NCBI GenBank assembly: GCA_029884275.1
Contig: JAOUIC010000002.1
Span: forward strand, 1 to 25,398
DNA: 25,398 nucleotides
Origin: Gemmatimonadota bacterium
GTDB taxonomy: Bacteria; Gemmatimonadota; Gemmatimonadetes; Gemmatimonadales; GWC2-71-9
Direction of reading: 5' to 3'
Shown: in pieces, positions 8,006 to 14,518 of the stretch
Layout of the letters: each line of letters starts with the position of its first letter
Numbering within the stretch: the stretch's first letter is position 1
Notes under the pieces: model-generated
What the model saw: the letters and a program-made list of their open reading frames with translations, nothing else
Database searches by the model: none
Told to the model about the DNA's origin: nothing
Position numbers and translations under genes: made by a program

Positions 8006-8050
8006 GACCTCCCACCGGTCCCCTCAGACCGGTGCCTCGAGCAGGCGATC

Positions 8051-8452
8051 CTATACCTTGGTGCCTGCCAGCGCTCGTACGAGGTCGGTGGTGCTGACCA
8101 CGCCAAGCAGCTTTCCACCCTCTTCCACGAACAGACGGTGCACCTCCAAGTACAGCATCCGCTGAGCGGCGTCCCGGACGGTGGCCTGGGCGCCGATCGT
8201 CTGCGGATTCGTTGTCATGATGTCCCGTACCGGGGTGCTCTCGAAGATCGCCTCCCGCGCCTCGGGATCGTTGTGCTCGGCGATCGCCTCCAGGATGTCG
8301 CTGTTGGAAATCACTCCGACCAGCTTCCCATGCCGGTCCAGGACCGGCACTCCGGAGATATGTTCCTCTGCCAGGAGAGCGATGGTCTCCCCAACGCTGT
8401 CGTCCGTGGACACAGTCCGGACGCTGCTGTGCATCACTTCGCTGACCCGCAT
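8051..8452 (-). CDS. two-CBS-domain protein
   Basis: A 133-aa cytoplasmic protein made almost wholly of a tandem CBS pair. The first domain starts MRVSEVMHSSVRTVSTDDSV and continues through ISGVPVLDRHGKLVGVISNS. The second starts VRDIMTTNPQTIGAQATV and ends with KLLGVVSTTDLVRAL. Such Bateman modules bind adenosine nucleotides and sense energy state or oligomerise partner proteins. The ATG at 8452 is preferred because AAGAAGG lies at ribosome-site distance and the domain begins immediately; an in-frame extension to 8593 is not protein-like. It stands alone between the two sigma cassettes and diverges from the second. No effector domain is present, so its partner is unknown. Confidence 0.9.
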   Translation of the reverse strand: MRVSEVMHSSVRTVSTDDSVGETIALLAEEHISGVPVLDRHGKLVGVISNSDILEAIAEHNDPEAREAIFESTPVRDIMTTNPQTIGAQATVRDAAQRMLYLEVHRLFVEEGGKLLGVVSTTDLVRALAGTKV

Positions 8453-8468
8453 CGCGACCTTCTTCGTC

Positions 8469-8496
8469 GAACTCACACGCCAATACCGGTGTCTGA
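8469..8496 (+). promoter_or_regulatory. ECF-type promoter of the second sigma operon
   Basis: GAACTC (8469-8474) and GTCTGA (8491-8496) are separated by 16 nt. This resembles the sigma-E class consensus (GAACTT, about 16 nt, TCTRA). Transcription would start near 8503, about 53 nt before the sigma ATG. This suggests the sigma factor activates its own operon. Confidence 0.55.
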
Positions 8497-8555
8497 CGGT
8501 GAATGCATCATGAAGACAGCATGAGAGTAAACCCCAGCAGCAGGGGCGGCATCCG

Positions 8556-9095
8556 ATGGGAGACCCCAATGCCACCAACTCCGTGAGCGACACGGTACGC
8601 CTGGCCCAGCGCGGCGACCACGCTGCCTTCCGTGCCCTCTACGAGGCCCACGTGGGGCGGATCTATGCGCTGTGCCTGCGGCTGGCTGGCTCCGCCGCTG
8701 AGGCGGAGGAACACACCCAGGATGTGTTCGTGCGGGCCTGGCGCCGGCTGGGCACCTTTCGGGGCGACAGCGCCTTCGGCACCTGGCTGCACCGGTTGGC
8801 GGTCAACGAGGTGATGCAGGCCCGCCGCGCGGCCGGGCGGCGGTCGGCCCGGGTGGCCCTGCCGGGTGACGACGAATTGCTCGCGCGGGTGGCCGTGCAG
8901 GAGCCGGAGCCGGACCGGGATCTCGATCGGGCCATCGCCCGGCTTCCCAAGGGGGCACGCCAGATCTTCGTGCTGTACGACCTCGAGGGGTATTCCCACG
9001 AGGAGATCGCCCACCTGACCGGTGTGGCGGAGGGGACATCCAAGGCGCAGTTGCATCGCGCCCGCCGGCTGCTCAGGGAGGAGCTCAACCGATGA
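8556..9095 (+). CDS. ECF RNA polymerase sigma factor (second cassette)
   Basis: A 179-aa ECF sigma factor. Region 2 spans about residues 20-85 (AAFRALYEAHVGRIYALCLRL, EEHTQDVFVRAWRRLGTFRG, FGTWLHRLAVNEV). Region 4 spans about residues 125-175 (LPKGARQIFVLYDLEGYSHE, then GTSKAQLHRARRLL). Many blocks match the other sigma factor in this window almost word for word, so the two are paralogues, but this one lacks the long N-terminal extension. The ATG at 8556 follows GGGGCGGC. Its stop overlaps the anti-sigma start by 4 nt (ATGA), which implies translational coupling and balanced production of the pair. A sigma-E-like promoter is upstream. Confidence 0.94.
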   Translation: MGDPNATNSVSDTVRLAQRGDHAAFRALYEAHVGRIYALCLRLAGSAAEAEEHTQDVFVRAWRRLGTFRGDSAFGTWLHRLAVNEVMQARRAAGRRSARVALPGDDELLARVAVQEPEPDRDLDRAIARLPKGARQIFVLYDLEGYSHEEIAHLTGVAEGTSKAQLHRARRLLREELNR

Positions 9096-9721
9096 CAGAC
9101 TGTCCTGCCGACAAGGCGACACTCGATGGCTTCGCCGACGGCAGCCTGCCCGCCGCCGAACGGGCCCGGGTCACCGAGCATCTGGCCGGTTGCCCGGAGT
9201 GCCGGCGGGAGGTCGCCGAACTGCGGGAGGTGCTCTCGGCGACACGCAATCTGCCCCGCGAGATCCTCCCCCCGCGCGACTTGTGGCCCGGAATCGAGGA
9301 CCGGCTGGAGGCGCCAGGGAGGCGGGCCGTCATCGGCCGGGGCTGGATACCCGCCGGCGCGATCCGGGTCGCGCTCGCAGCCGCGGCGGCCCTCCTGCTG
9401 ATGGTCTCGGGGGGGATCATGGCCACCTGGTGGCAACAGCGGGCGGCGCCGAGGGCCTTCGCGTCGGAGCGCGCCCGGTACCAGGGGGCCGCCGCCCGGC
9501 TTGCGACCGACCTCGCCGCCAACCCGGCGGGGCTGTCCGAGGCAACCCGCCTGGTACTGGACCGCAACCTCAGGATCATCGATGCCGCCATCCGCGAGGC
9601 GGAGGCGGCGCTGGACCAGGAGCCCGGAAGCGCGGCGCTCGCCGGGATGGTGCTGGCCCGCTACGAACAGCGGCTGGAACTGCTCCGCCGCGCCACCGAT
9701 TCCGGGCGCCAGGAGAGCTGA
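9092..9721 (+). CDS. zinc-finger anti-sigma factor (second cassette)
   Basis: A 209-aa protein, the same length as its paralogue in the first cassette. The N-terminal zf-HC2 domain has C4 and H30-x3-C34-x2-C37 (EHLAGCPECR), so here the full Cys/His set is present. A membrane span lies at about residues 90-110 (ALAAAAALLLMVSGGIMATW). The remainder is an exported helical domain with IIDAAIREAEAAL and LELLRRAT, matching the other anti-sigma. It should hold the preceding sigma factor inactive at the membrane. It overlaps the sigma gene by 4 nt and ends 4 nt before the DUF4097 gene. The signal it senses is unknown. Confidence 0.9.
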   Translation: MTDCPADKATLDGFADGSLPAAERARVTEHLAGCPECRREVAELREVLSATRNLPREILPPRDLWPGIEDRLEAPGRRAVIGRGWIPAGAIRVALAAAAALLLMVSGGIMATWWQQRAAPRAFASERARYQGAAARLATDLAANPAGLSEATRLVLDRNLRIIDAAIREAEAALDQEPGSAALAGMVLARYEQRLELLRRATDSGRQES

Positions 9722-9725
9722 GCCG

Positions 9726-10628
9726 ATGCTCCCGCGCGCCGGTTCCTTCGGTCCCCTGCTCCTGCTCGCCCTCGCGACGCAGCCTGTCGTCCTTCCGGCG
9801 CAGCAGCTGGTGCGCGAGGGTCGGCCCGCGGCGCGGGACGCCGTCATCCGCCTCTCGATCCCGGGGGGATTCCTGCGCGTCACCGCGTGGGAGCACGACA
9901 GCATCGACGTCCGCGGCCGGCTCGACGGCGGCGCGACCTCGTTCCTGCTGGGCGGCTCGAGCGCCTCGCTCAAGGGAGGGGTGCAGGCGGCGCCCGCGGG
10001 AGGCAGGCCGGGCTCTGCCGACCTCGAGGTGCGTCTCCCGCGGGAGGCGCGACTCCGGGTCCAGAGCGGGGCCGCGGAAGTCGAGGTGACCGCTGCCGGG
10101 GGGACGGTGGAGGTGAGCGGCACCAGCGGACGGATCCGGGTCGCGGGCCGGGCGGAGCGCATCGTGGTGGAGACGCTGGACGGCAACATCGAGCTGGCGG
10201 CGGTGGCGCGGGAAGGCACGGTGCGTTCCGCCGATGGAACCGTGGTGGTGCGCGGGGTGCTCGACGTGCTCGACGCACGCACCGTGAATGGCCCGCTGTA
10301 TGTCGGCATGGAGGGACCGATTGCCCGCGCCCGGCTCGAGACCGTCTCCAGCGAAATCGCCTTCAAGGGGCGGCTCACCCGGGAGGGCCGGCTGGAGGCC
10401 GAGACGCACGGCGGCGACATCGAGCTCCGGCTGCCGCCGTCCACCGGCGCCTCGTACCACCTGGTGAGCTACGGACCGGGCATCAGGAACGAGATGGTCC
10501 CGCCGGGCGCGGTCAAAGCCGGGCCGGCGAAGGGAGAGTGGTCGTTCGCGACGGGCGACGGCGCGGCCACCGTCGCGGTGAGGACCTTCAAGGGCCGCGT
10601 GGTGCTGCTGCCCCGGGCGGAGGAGTGA
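9726..10628 (+). CDS. DUF4097-like beta-solenoid protein (second cassette)
   Basis: An exported protein of 300 aa. The signal peptide is about 25 residues (MLPRAGSFGPLLLLALATQP, then VVLPAQQ). The mature part is rich in short beta strands with turns such as TLDGN, SADGT, TVNGP, HGGD and FKGR. These are less regular than in the first cassette's proteins. A Gly/Ala/Arg-rich stretch lies near residues 75-100. It is the third gene of the operon, 4 nt after the anti-sigma stop, and probably part of the same regulon. The last 41 bp overlap the convergent lipoprotein gene. The family call rests on repeat pattern and gene order; function is unknown, plausibly a cell-envelope structural or sensing protein. 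Confidence 0.8.
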   Translation: MLPRAGSFGPLLLLALATQPVVLPAQQLVREGRPAARDAVIRLSIPGGFLRVTAWEHDSIDVRGRLDGGATSFLLGGSSASLKGGVQAAPAGGRPGSADLEVRLPREARLRVQSGAAEVEVTAAGGTVEVSGTSGRIRVAGRAERIVVETLDGNIELAAVAREGTVRSADGTVVVRGVLDVLDARTVNGPLYVGMEGPIARARLETVSSEIAFKGRLTREGRLEAETHGGDIELRLPPSTGASYHLVSYGPGIRNEMVPPGAVKAGPAKGEWSFATGDGAATVAVRTFKGRVVLLPRAEE

Positions 10629-11124
10629 AGCCCGGGAATCCCGCCGCCGACTCCCGCAGCGGAGACCCCTCCCGGCCCGGCTCATCCTCCGCGCCGAAGT
10701 ACCAGTCCACTTCATCCACCAGCTCGCTGTCGGTGAGCACACCGGTCAGAATCGACTCGGCAAAGCCCGGCTCGATGAGGACGTAGCCGTAGGGGTAATC
10801 GAGCCCGCCCAGCATCACGACGCGCCGGACGCCGTCGGGCCGTTCGATGACGATGGAGTCGGCGGTGGTGGCGTGAAAGGCGATTCCCTCCTCGGCGAGG
10901 AGCGGCACCACCATGGCGGTGTAGCCGCGGAACTCATCGAGGCCGACGCGCTCCTCGCCGGCCTTGAGGGTGTCGCTGGCGGGCAGGGTGAAGGCGACCA
11001 GGGTGGCTTCGCGGATGACCGGCACCGCCGCCCGGCCACTGGGGTCGGGGCGGGCCTCGGAGGTGCGGCACGCGCCGGTGGCGGCGAGCACCAGCAGGGA
11101 ACCGAGGAGCGGGAGGCCGTGCAT
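10588..11124 (-). CDS. predicted lipoprotein of unknown family
   Basis: A 178-aa protein with a lipoprotein-type N-terminus: a hydrophobic stretch, then LAATGAC with the lipid-attachment cysteine at residue 19. The -3 residue is Thr, which is less usual. The mature part has blocks such as LDEFRGYTAMVVPLLAEEGI, RRVVMLGGLDYPYGYVLIEP and VDEVDWYFGAEDE that look like a compact alpha/beta fold. I do not recognise a family. The Pro/Ala-rich tail is encoded antisense to the end of the DUF4097 gene. No Shine-Dalgarno precedes the ATG at 11124. It diverges from the TetR gene, and the palindromic operator lies in the shared 112-bp upstream region, so it may also be under TetR control. Confidence 0.72.
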   Translation of the reverse strand: MHGLPLLGSLLVLAATGACRTSEARPDPSGRAAVPVIREATLVAFTLPASDTLKAGEERVGLDEFRGYTAMVVPLLAEEGIAFHATTADSIVIERPDGVRRVVMLGGLDYPYGYVLIEPGFAESILTGVLTDSELVDEVDWYFGAEDEPGREGSPLRESAAGFPGFTPPPGAAAPRGP

Positions 11125-11187
11125 GGGAGAACGATGCCCCGGCCGGCCGGGCCTCGGGAAGGGCCGACCGGCGCCCGCTGTAAGCGG

Positions 11188-11203
11188 GCAAGCACATGCT
11201 TGC
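11188..11203. promoter_or_regulatory. palindromic operator, likely TetR site
   Basis: GCAAGCA and TGCTTGC are perfect inverted half-sites separated by CA. The right half overlaps the -35 box of the tetR promoter (TTGCAT, 11200-11205). Immediately upstream is a GCCCGC/GCGGGC hairpin (11173-11189). The position fits autorepression by the TetR protein encoded 33 bp downstream. Confidence 0.65.
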
Positions 11204-11228
11204 ATTCCGGCGGCCTCCGCGCTACACT
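11200..11228 (+). promoter_or_regulatory. sigma-70 type promoter of the efflux operon (leaderless)
   Basis: TTGCAT (11200-11205), a 17-nt spacer and TACACT (11223-11228). The -10 box ends 8 nt before the tetR ATG at 11237, and no Shine-Dalgarno is present, so the transcript probably begins at or next to the start codon. Confidence 0.65.
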
Positions 11229-11236
11229 GTCGCCCC

Positions 11237-11845
11237 ATGACTGCCATCCGCGAGCGTATCCTCACCGCGGCCGCCCGGGTGTACGGCGAAGCCGGCTTCC
11301 GCGGCGCCACCACCCGACGCATCGCAGCCGAGGCGGCGGTGAACGAGGTCACCCTCTTCCGCCATTTCGGTTCCAAGACCCACCTGCTCCACGAAGCCAT
11401 CAACCACGCCGCCCGCACCGAGCTCGGCGTGCGCCTCCCCGACATCCCCCGCAACCCCCGCTCCGAACTCATCACCTGGGCCCGGCCCTGGTTCCAGGCC
11501 TTGACGGAGCGCCGCATGCTGATCCGGACCGCGATGGGGGAGGTGGCGGAGCGCCCGGAGGTGGTGCCCTCCTGTGACCACGCCTCGCGTTCCGCCGGCG
11601 CGCTGGCCGAGTATCTCGGCGGGCTCCGCACCCACGGCTTCACCGCCAGGCGCTACAACGCCCGGCGCGCGGCCGCCATGCTGCTGGGGGCGATGTTCGC
11701 CGACGCCATGCACCGGGACATCATGCCCGACCTGTTCCAGGCCGACGAAGAAACCGCCATCGCCGGCTACGTGGACCTGCTGCTCGCGGCGCTCGGGGTC
11801 GAGCCCGTGCGCCCCTCATCGGCTCGACGGAGGAAGCATGCGTAG
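11237..11845 (+). CDS. TetR-family repressor of the efflux operon
   Basis: A 202-aa regulator. The N-terminal DNA-binding domain (residues ~4-50) has the TetR pattern: RERILTAAARVYGEAGFRGA, then TTRRIAAEAAVNEVTLFRHF and GSKTHLLHEAI. The C-terminal ~150 residues form the helical ligand-binding and dimer domain and are not diagnostic. The ATG at 11237 is chosen because it starts the conserved domain and sits 8 nt after a good -10 box. The gene is first in the operon with the outer-membrane, adaptor and RND pump genes. A palindrome overlapping its -35 box is the likely operator. A substrate of the pump probably releases it, which is inference from similar loci. Confidence 0.93.
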   Translation: MTAIRERILTAAARVYGEAGFRGATTRRIAAEAAVNEVTLFRHFGSKTHLLHEAINHAARTELGVRLPDIPRNPRSELITWARPWFQALTERRMLIRTAMGEVAERPEVVPSCDHASRSAGALAEYLGGLRTHGFTARRYNARRAAAMLLGAMFADAMHRDIMPDLFQADEETAIAGYVDLLLAALGVEPVRPSSARRRKHA

Positions 11846-13406
11846 GCTCCTTGCGCTGGTCCTGACCCTCGCGGCCGCGGCGCCAGCGGAGGCGCAGCGT
11901 CCCACGCTGCTCGTGACACCGCCACCAACGGACCTCTCGCTCGAGCAGGCCCTGCTGCTGGCCGTTCCGGCATCGGAGGCGGTGGGCATCGCGCGGGTGA
12001 ACGTGAAGCGGGCCGACGGCGAAGTGAAGCGCGCCATGGCGGACCTGCTGCCGCAGCTGAACGGGATCGCCGGCTACACGCATACGCCCAGCTCGCAATT
12101 CAGCACGGACGCCACGTCCGACACCAGCGCGACAAGCTTCTGCGAACAGTTCAACGCGGTTCCCGCCAACCCCCTGTCCGAGCGGGTGGATTCCCTGGAG
12201 CAATCGGTCGCCTGCCTCTCCCGACTGAATCCCTTCGGGGCGTTCTCGGACCTGCCGTTCGGCCGGCGCCACCAGTACCTGTTCGGCCTGCAATTCAGCC
12301 AGACCCTGTTCAGCAGCTCGATCCTCAAGGGTCGGCCGCGCGCGGCGCACGCGGGCAAGCGCCTGGCGCAGATCAACCTTTCGGGCGCCGAGGCCCAGCT
12401 GCAGCTCGACGTCACCCAGTCCTACTACGACGCCGTGCTCGCCGATAGACTGGCCGAGATCGCCAACATGGCGTTCGCCCTCTCGGAGACGACGCTGGTC
12501 CAGACCCGGCTGGCGCGCCAGCTGGGCACGCAGCCCGAGTTCGAGCTGCTCCGCGCCACGGTGGCGCGCGACAACAACCGGGCGACCGTGATCCAGCGGG
12601 AGGCACTGCGGGACCTGTCGGTGCTCCGGCTCAAGCAGCTGCTCGGGATTTCGTTCGACCAGAAGCTCCGGCTCACGACCAGCCTGGACGAGGCGCCGCC
12701 GCGGGATTTCGCCGTGGTGGACTCGTTGACGATCGCGCCGCAGGACACTGCGGTGGAGTCCCGCAATGCGGTGCTGCAGGCGGATGAAGCGGTGACGGTG
12801 CAGCGGGTGCTGACCGAGGTCACCCAGTGGGACCGGATCCCGACGGTGACACTGAACTCCCGCTACGCGCGGATCGGTTATCCCGAGACGGCGGGACCGT
12901 GGGATGGGAGCTACCGCACCGACTGGACCATCGGCGTCAACGTCGCCGTGCCGCTCTGGACCAGCGGCCGCCTGAAGGGAAACACCTGGGTCGCCGAGGC
13001 GAGCCTGACCCAGGCGGAGTTGCGGGCGCGACAGGCGCGCGAGGGAGCGGCGCTCGACGCCCAGGACGCCATCACCCGGCTCAAGTCCGCGCTGGCCCGC
13101 TGGGCATCGACCCAGGGCACGGTGGAGCAGGCCCAGCGGGCCTATGAAATCGCCGACCTCCGCTACCGCGAGGGGATCTCGACCCAGGTCGAATTGAGCG
13201 ATGCCCGCCTCCTGCTGGTGCAGGCGGAGGCCAATCGCGCGACCGCCGCCCGGGACACCCAGGTTGCCCGCGCACGGATCGCGCTGCTCAAGCGGCTGCC
13301 GTTGCCTGGCTCGGAGGTTTCCCAGACGCTCACCACGGCCCAGAGCGGCCAGCAGTCGCTGCAGCAGACGACTGCCACCACTTCGTCCAATGGATTCGCG
13401 CCATGA
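11838..13406 (+). CDS. TolC-family outer-membrane efflux channel
   Basis: A 522-aa protein with a signal peptide (MRRLLALVLTLAAAAPAEAQ) and two OEP repeats. The first half begins LSLEQALLLAVPAS and has the long coiled-coil around VTQSYYDAVLADRLAEIAN. The second half begins near ESRNAVLQADEAV and has AYEIADLRYREGISTQVELS, the standard C-terminal OEP signature. An unusual loop (residues ~80-135) carries two cysteines. GGAGG precedes the ATG at proper distance, and the start lies 8 bp inside the tetR gene. The protein would form the trimeric exit duct of the tripartite RND pump. The Gln/Thr/Ser-rich tail is probably unstructured. Confidence 0.93.
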   Translation: MRRLLALVLTLAAAAPAEAQRPTLLVTPPPTDLSLEQALLLAVPASEAVGIARVNVKRADGEVKRAMADLLPQLNGIAGYTHTPSSQFSTDATSDTSATSFCEQFNAVPANPLSERVDSLEQSVACLSRLNPFGAFSDLPFGRRHQYLFGLQFSQTLFSSSILKGRPRAAHAGKRLAQINLSGAEAQLQLDVTQSYYDAVLADRLAEIANMAFALSETTLVQTRLARQLGTQPEFELLRATVARDNNRATVIQREALRDLSVLRLKQLLGISFDQKLRLTTSLDEAPPRDFAVVDSLTIAPQDTAVESRNAVLQADEAVTVQRVLTEVTQWDRIPTVTLNSRYARIGYPETAGPWDGSYRTDWTIGVNVAVPLWTSGRLKGNTWVAEASLTQAELRARQAREGAALDAQDAITRLKSALARWASTQGTVEQAQRAYEIADLRYREGISTQVELSDARLLLVQAEANRATAARDTQVARARIALLKRLPLPGSEVSQTLTTAQSGQQSLQQTTATTSSNGFAP

Positions 13407-14515
13407 CGCGTCGCACCGTCCCGACTCTGGCCGGCATCAGCATCATCGTTCTGTCGTCCGCCTGCCGGGAGGCGGCCCCGGCGAGCGATGCCACCGGGAA
13501 CGCCACGCTGGTGGGGCGTGAGAACCTCACGCTCGCCCGCCAGGAGACCCTTCAGGTCGGCCCCTCCATCTCCGGCACTCTCGAAGCGGAGCGGACCGCC
13601 GCGGTGCGGGCTGAAGTCGGCGGCGCCGTGCTCGAGGTGCTGGCCGAGCCCGGGCAGGCGGTCGAGGTGAACACCGTCCTGGCGCGGATCGATGACACCG
13701 GACTTCGGGACGGCCTCACCTCCGCGCAGGCGGCGGTGCGCTCGGCCGAGATCAACTCCGCGCTCGCCCGGCGCAACGCGGAGCGAACCGGACGCCTCGC
13801 CGAGGCCGGCGCGATCGCCGACCGGGAGCGGGAACAGTCGGAGTGGATCAGCTCCACCGCCGAGACCCAGCTGGCCGACGCGAAAGCGCGGCTGGTCTCG
13901 GCGGAGAAACAGGTGGGAAAGACGGTCCTTCGGTCCCCCATCCGCGGTATCGTCGGAGACCGGCCGGTCAACGCCGGCGATATCGTGCAGCCCGGCATGC
14001 CGTTGTTCACCATCGTGGATCCCCGCACCCTGAAGCTGGAGGGCGCCCTGACGGTGGAGGCGCTCGGCGGGCTTCGGATCGGCACCCCGGTGCGGCTGTC
14101 GGTGGCGGGCCAGGCCGAGCCGCTGGAGGGGCACATCACCCGGATCTATCCCACCGTGGACCCGGCGACCCGGCAGGTCCGGGTGACCGTCGCCCTCCCC
14201 AACACCGGCGGCAGGCTCATCGCGGGCCTCTTCGCGGAGGGACGGGCGGTCACGGCGCGGCGGGCCAGCGTGGTGATACCGACCGCGGCTGTGGACCGGC
14301 GGGGGCTTCGGCCGTTCGTCATCAGGGTCCGGGGCGGCAAGGTCGAGCGGGCCGAGATCGAGCTGGGGCTGATCGACCAGATCCGGGAGGAAGCGGAGGT
14401 GGTCAGCGGCCTCACGCCGGGCGACACGCTGCTCCTGGGCGGGTCGCGCGGTCTCCCCGAGGGGACCACCATCCAGATCCGGGCCGGCGTGGAAGCTTCC
14501 GCCGGGAAGGAGTGA
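13403..14515 (+). CDS. RND efflux membrane-fusion lipoprotein (HlyD/AcrA family)
   Basis: A 370-aa periplasmic adaptor. The N-terminus MTRR plus hydrophobic stretch ends in LSSAC, so C21 is probably lipidated. The lipoyl/barrel-sandwich halves are visible as VRAEVGGAVLEVLAEPGQAV and KTVLRSPIRGIVGDRPVNAG, separated by an alpha-helical hairpin (residues ~105-170). A beta-barrel domain follows (TRIYPTVDPATRQVRVTVAL), then a membrane-proximal domain. The start overlaps the TolC stop by 4 nt (ATGA). It should link the RND pump to the outer-membrane channel. Confidence 0.94.
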   Translation: MTRRTVPTLAGISIIVLSSACREAAPASDATGNATLVGRENLTLARQETLQVGPSISGTLEAERTAAVRAEVGGAVLEVLAEPGQAVEVNTVLARIDDTGLRDGLTSAQAAVRSAEINSALARRNAERTGRLAEAGAIADREREQSEWISSTAETQLADAKARLVSAEKQVGKTVLRSPIRGIVGDRPVNAGDIVQPGMPLFTIVDPRTLKLEGALTVEALGGLRIGTPVRLSVAGQAEPLEGHITRIYPTVDPATRQVRVTVALPNTGGRLIAGLFAEGRAVTARRASVVIPTAAVDRRGLRPFVIRVRGGKVERAEIELGLIDQIREEAEVVSGLTPGDTLLLGGSRGLPEGTTIQIRAGVEASAGKE

Positions 14516-14518
14516 GCG

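Larger units (their letters stand above)
7683..8050. other. 368-bp intergenic region upstream of the sigma operon
   Basis: No convincing gene lies here. It should hold the 3' end of the CBS transcript and the promoter of the sigma operon, both on the minus strand. Two terminator-like elements occupy its right half (listed separately). For the promoter I see only weak candidates on the minus strand: a GAACTTT with no well-spaced partner, and TTGCCG with a poor -10. I cannot assign the start site. Confidence 0.5.

Noticed and set aside
8484..8520. Possible attachment site or origin signal around the ATGCAT palindrome
   Set aside because: The palindrome is only 6 bp and no direct repeats, integrase or DnaA-box cluster are nearby.
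8521..8586. Possible 21-codon upstream ORF overlapping the second sigma start in another frame
   Set aside because: It has no ribosome site and nothing shows it is translated; short frames of this size are common by chance.
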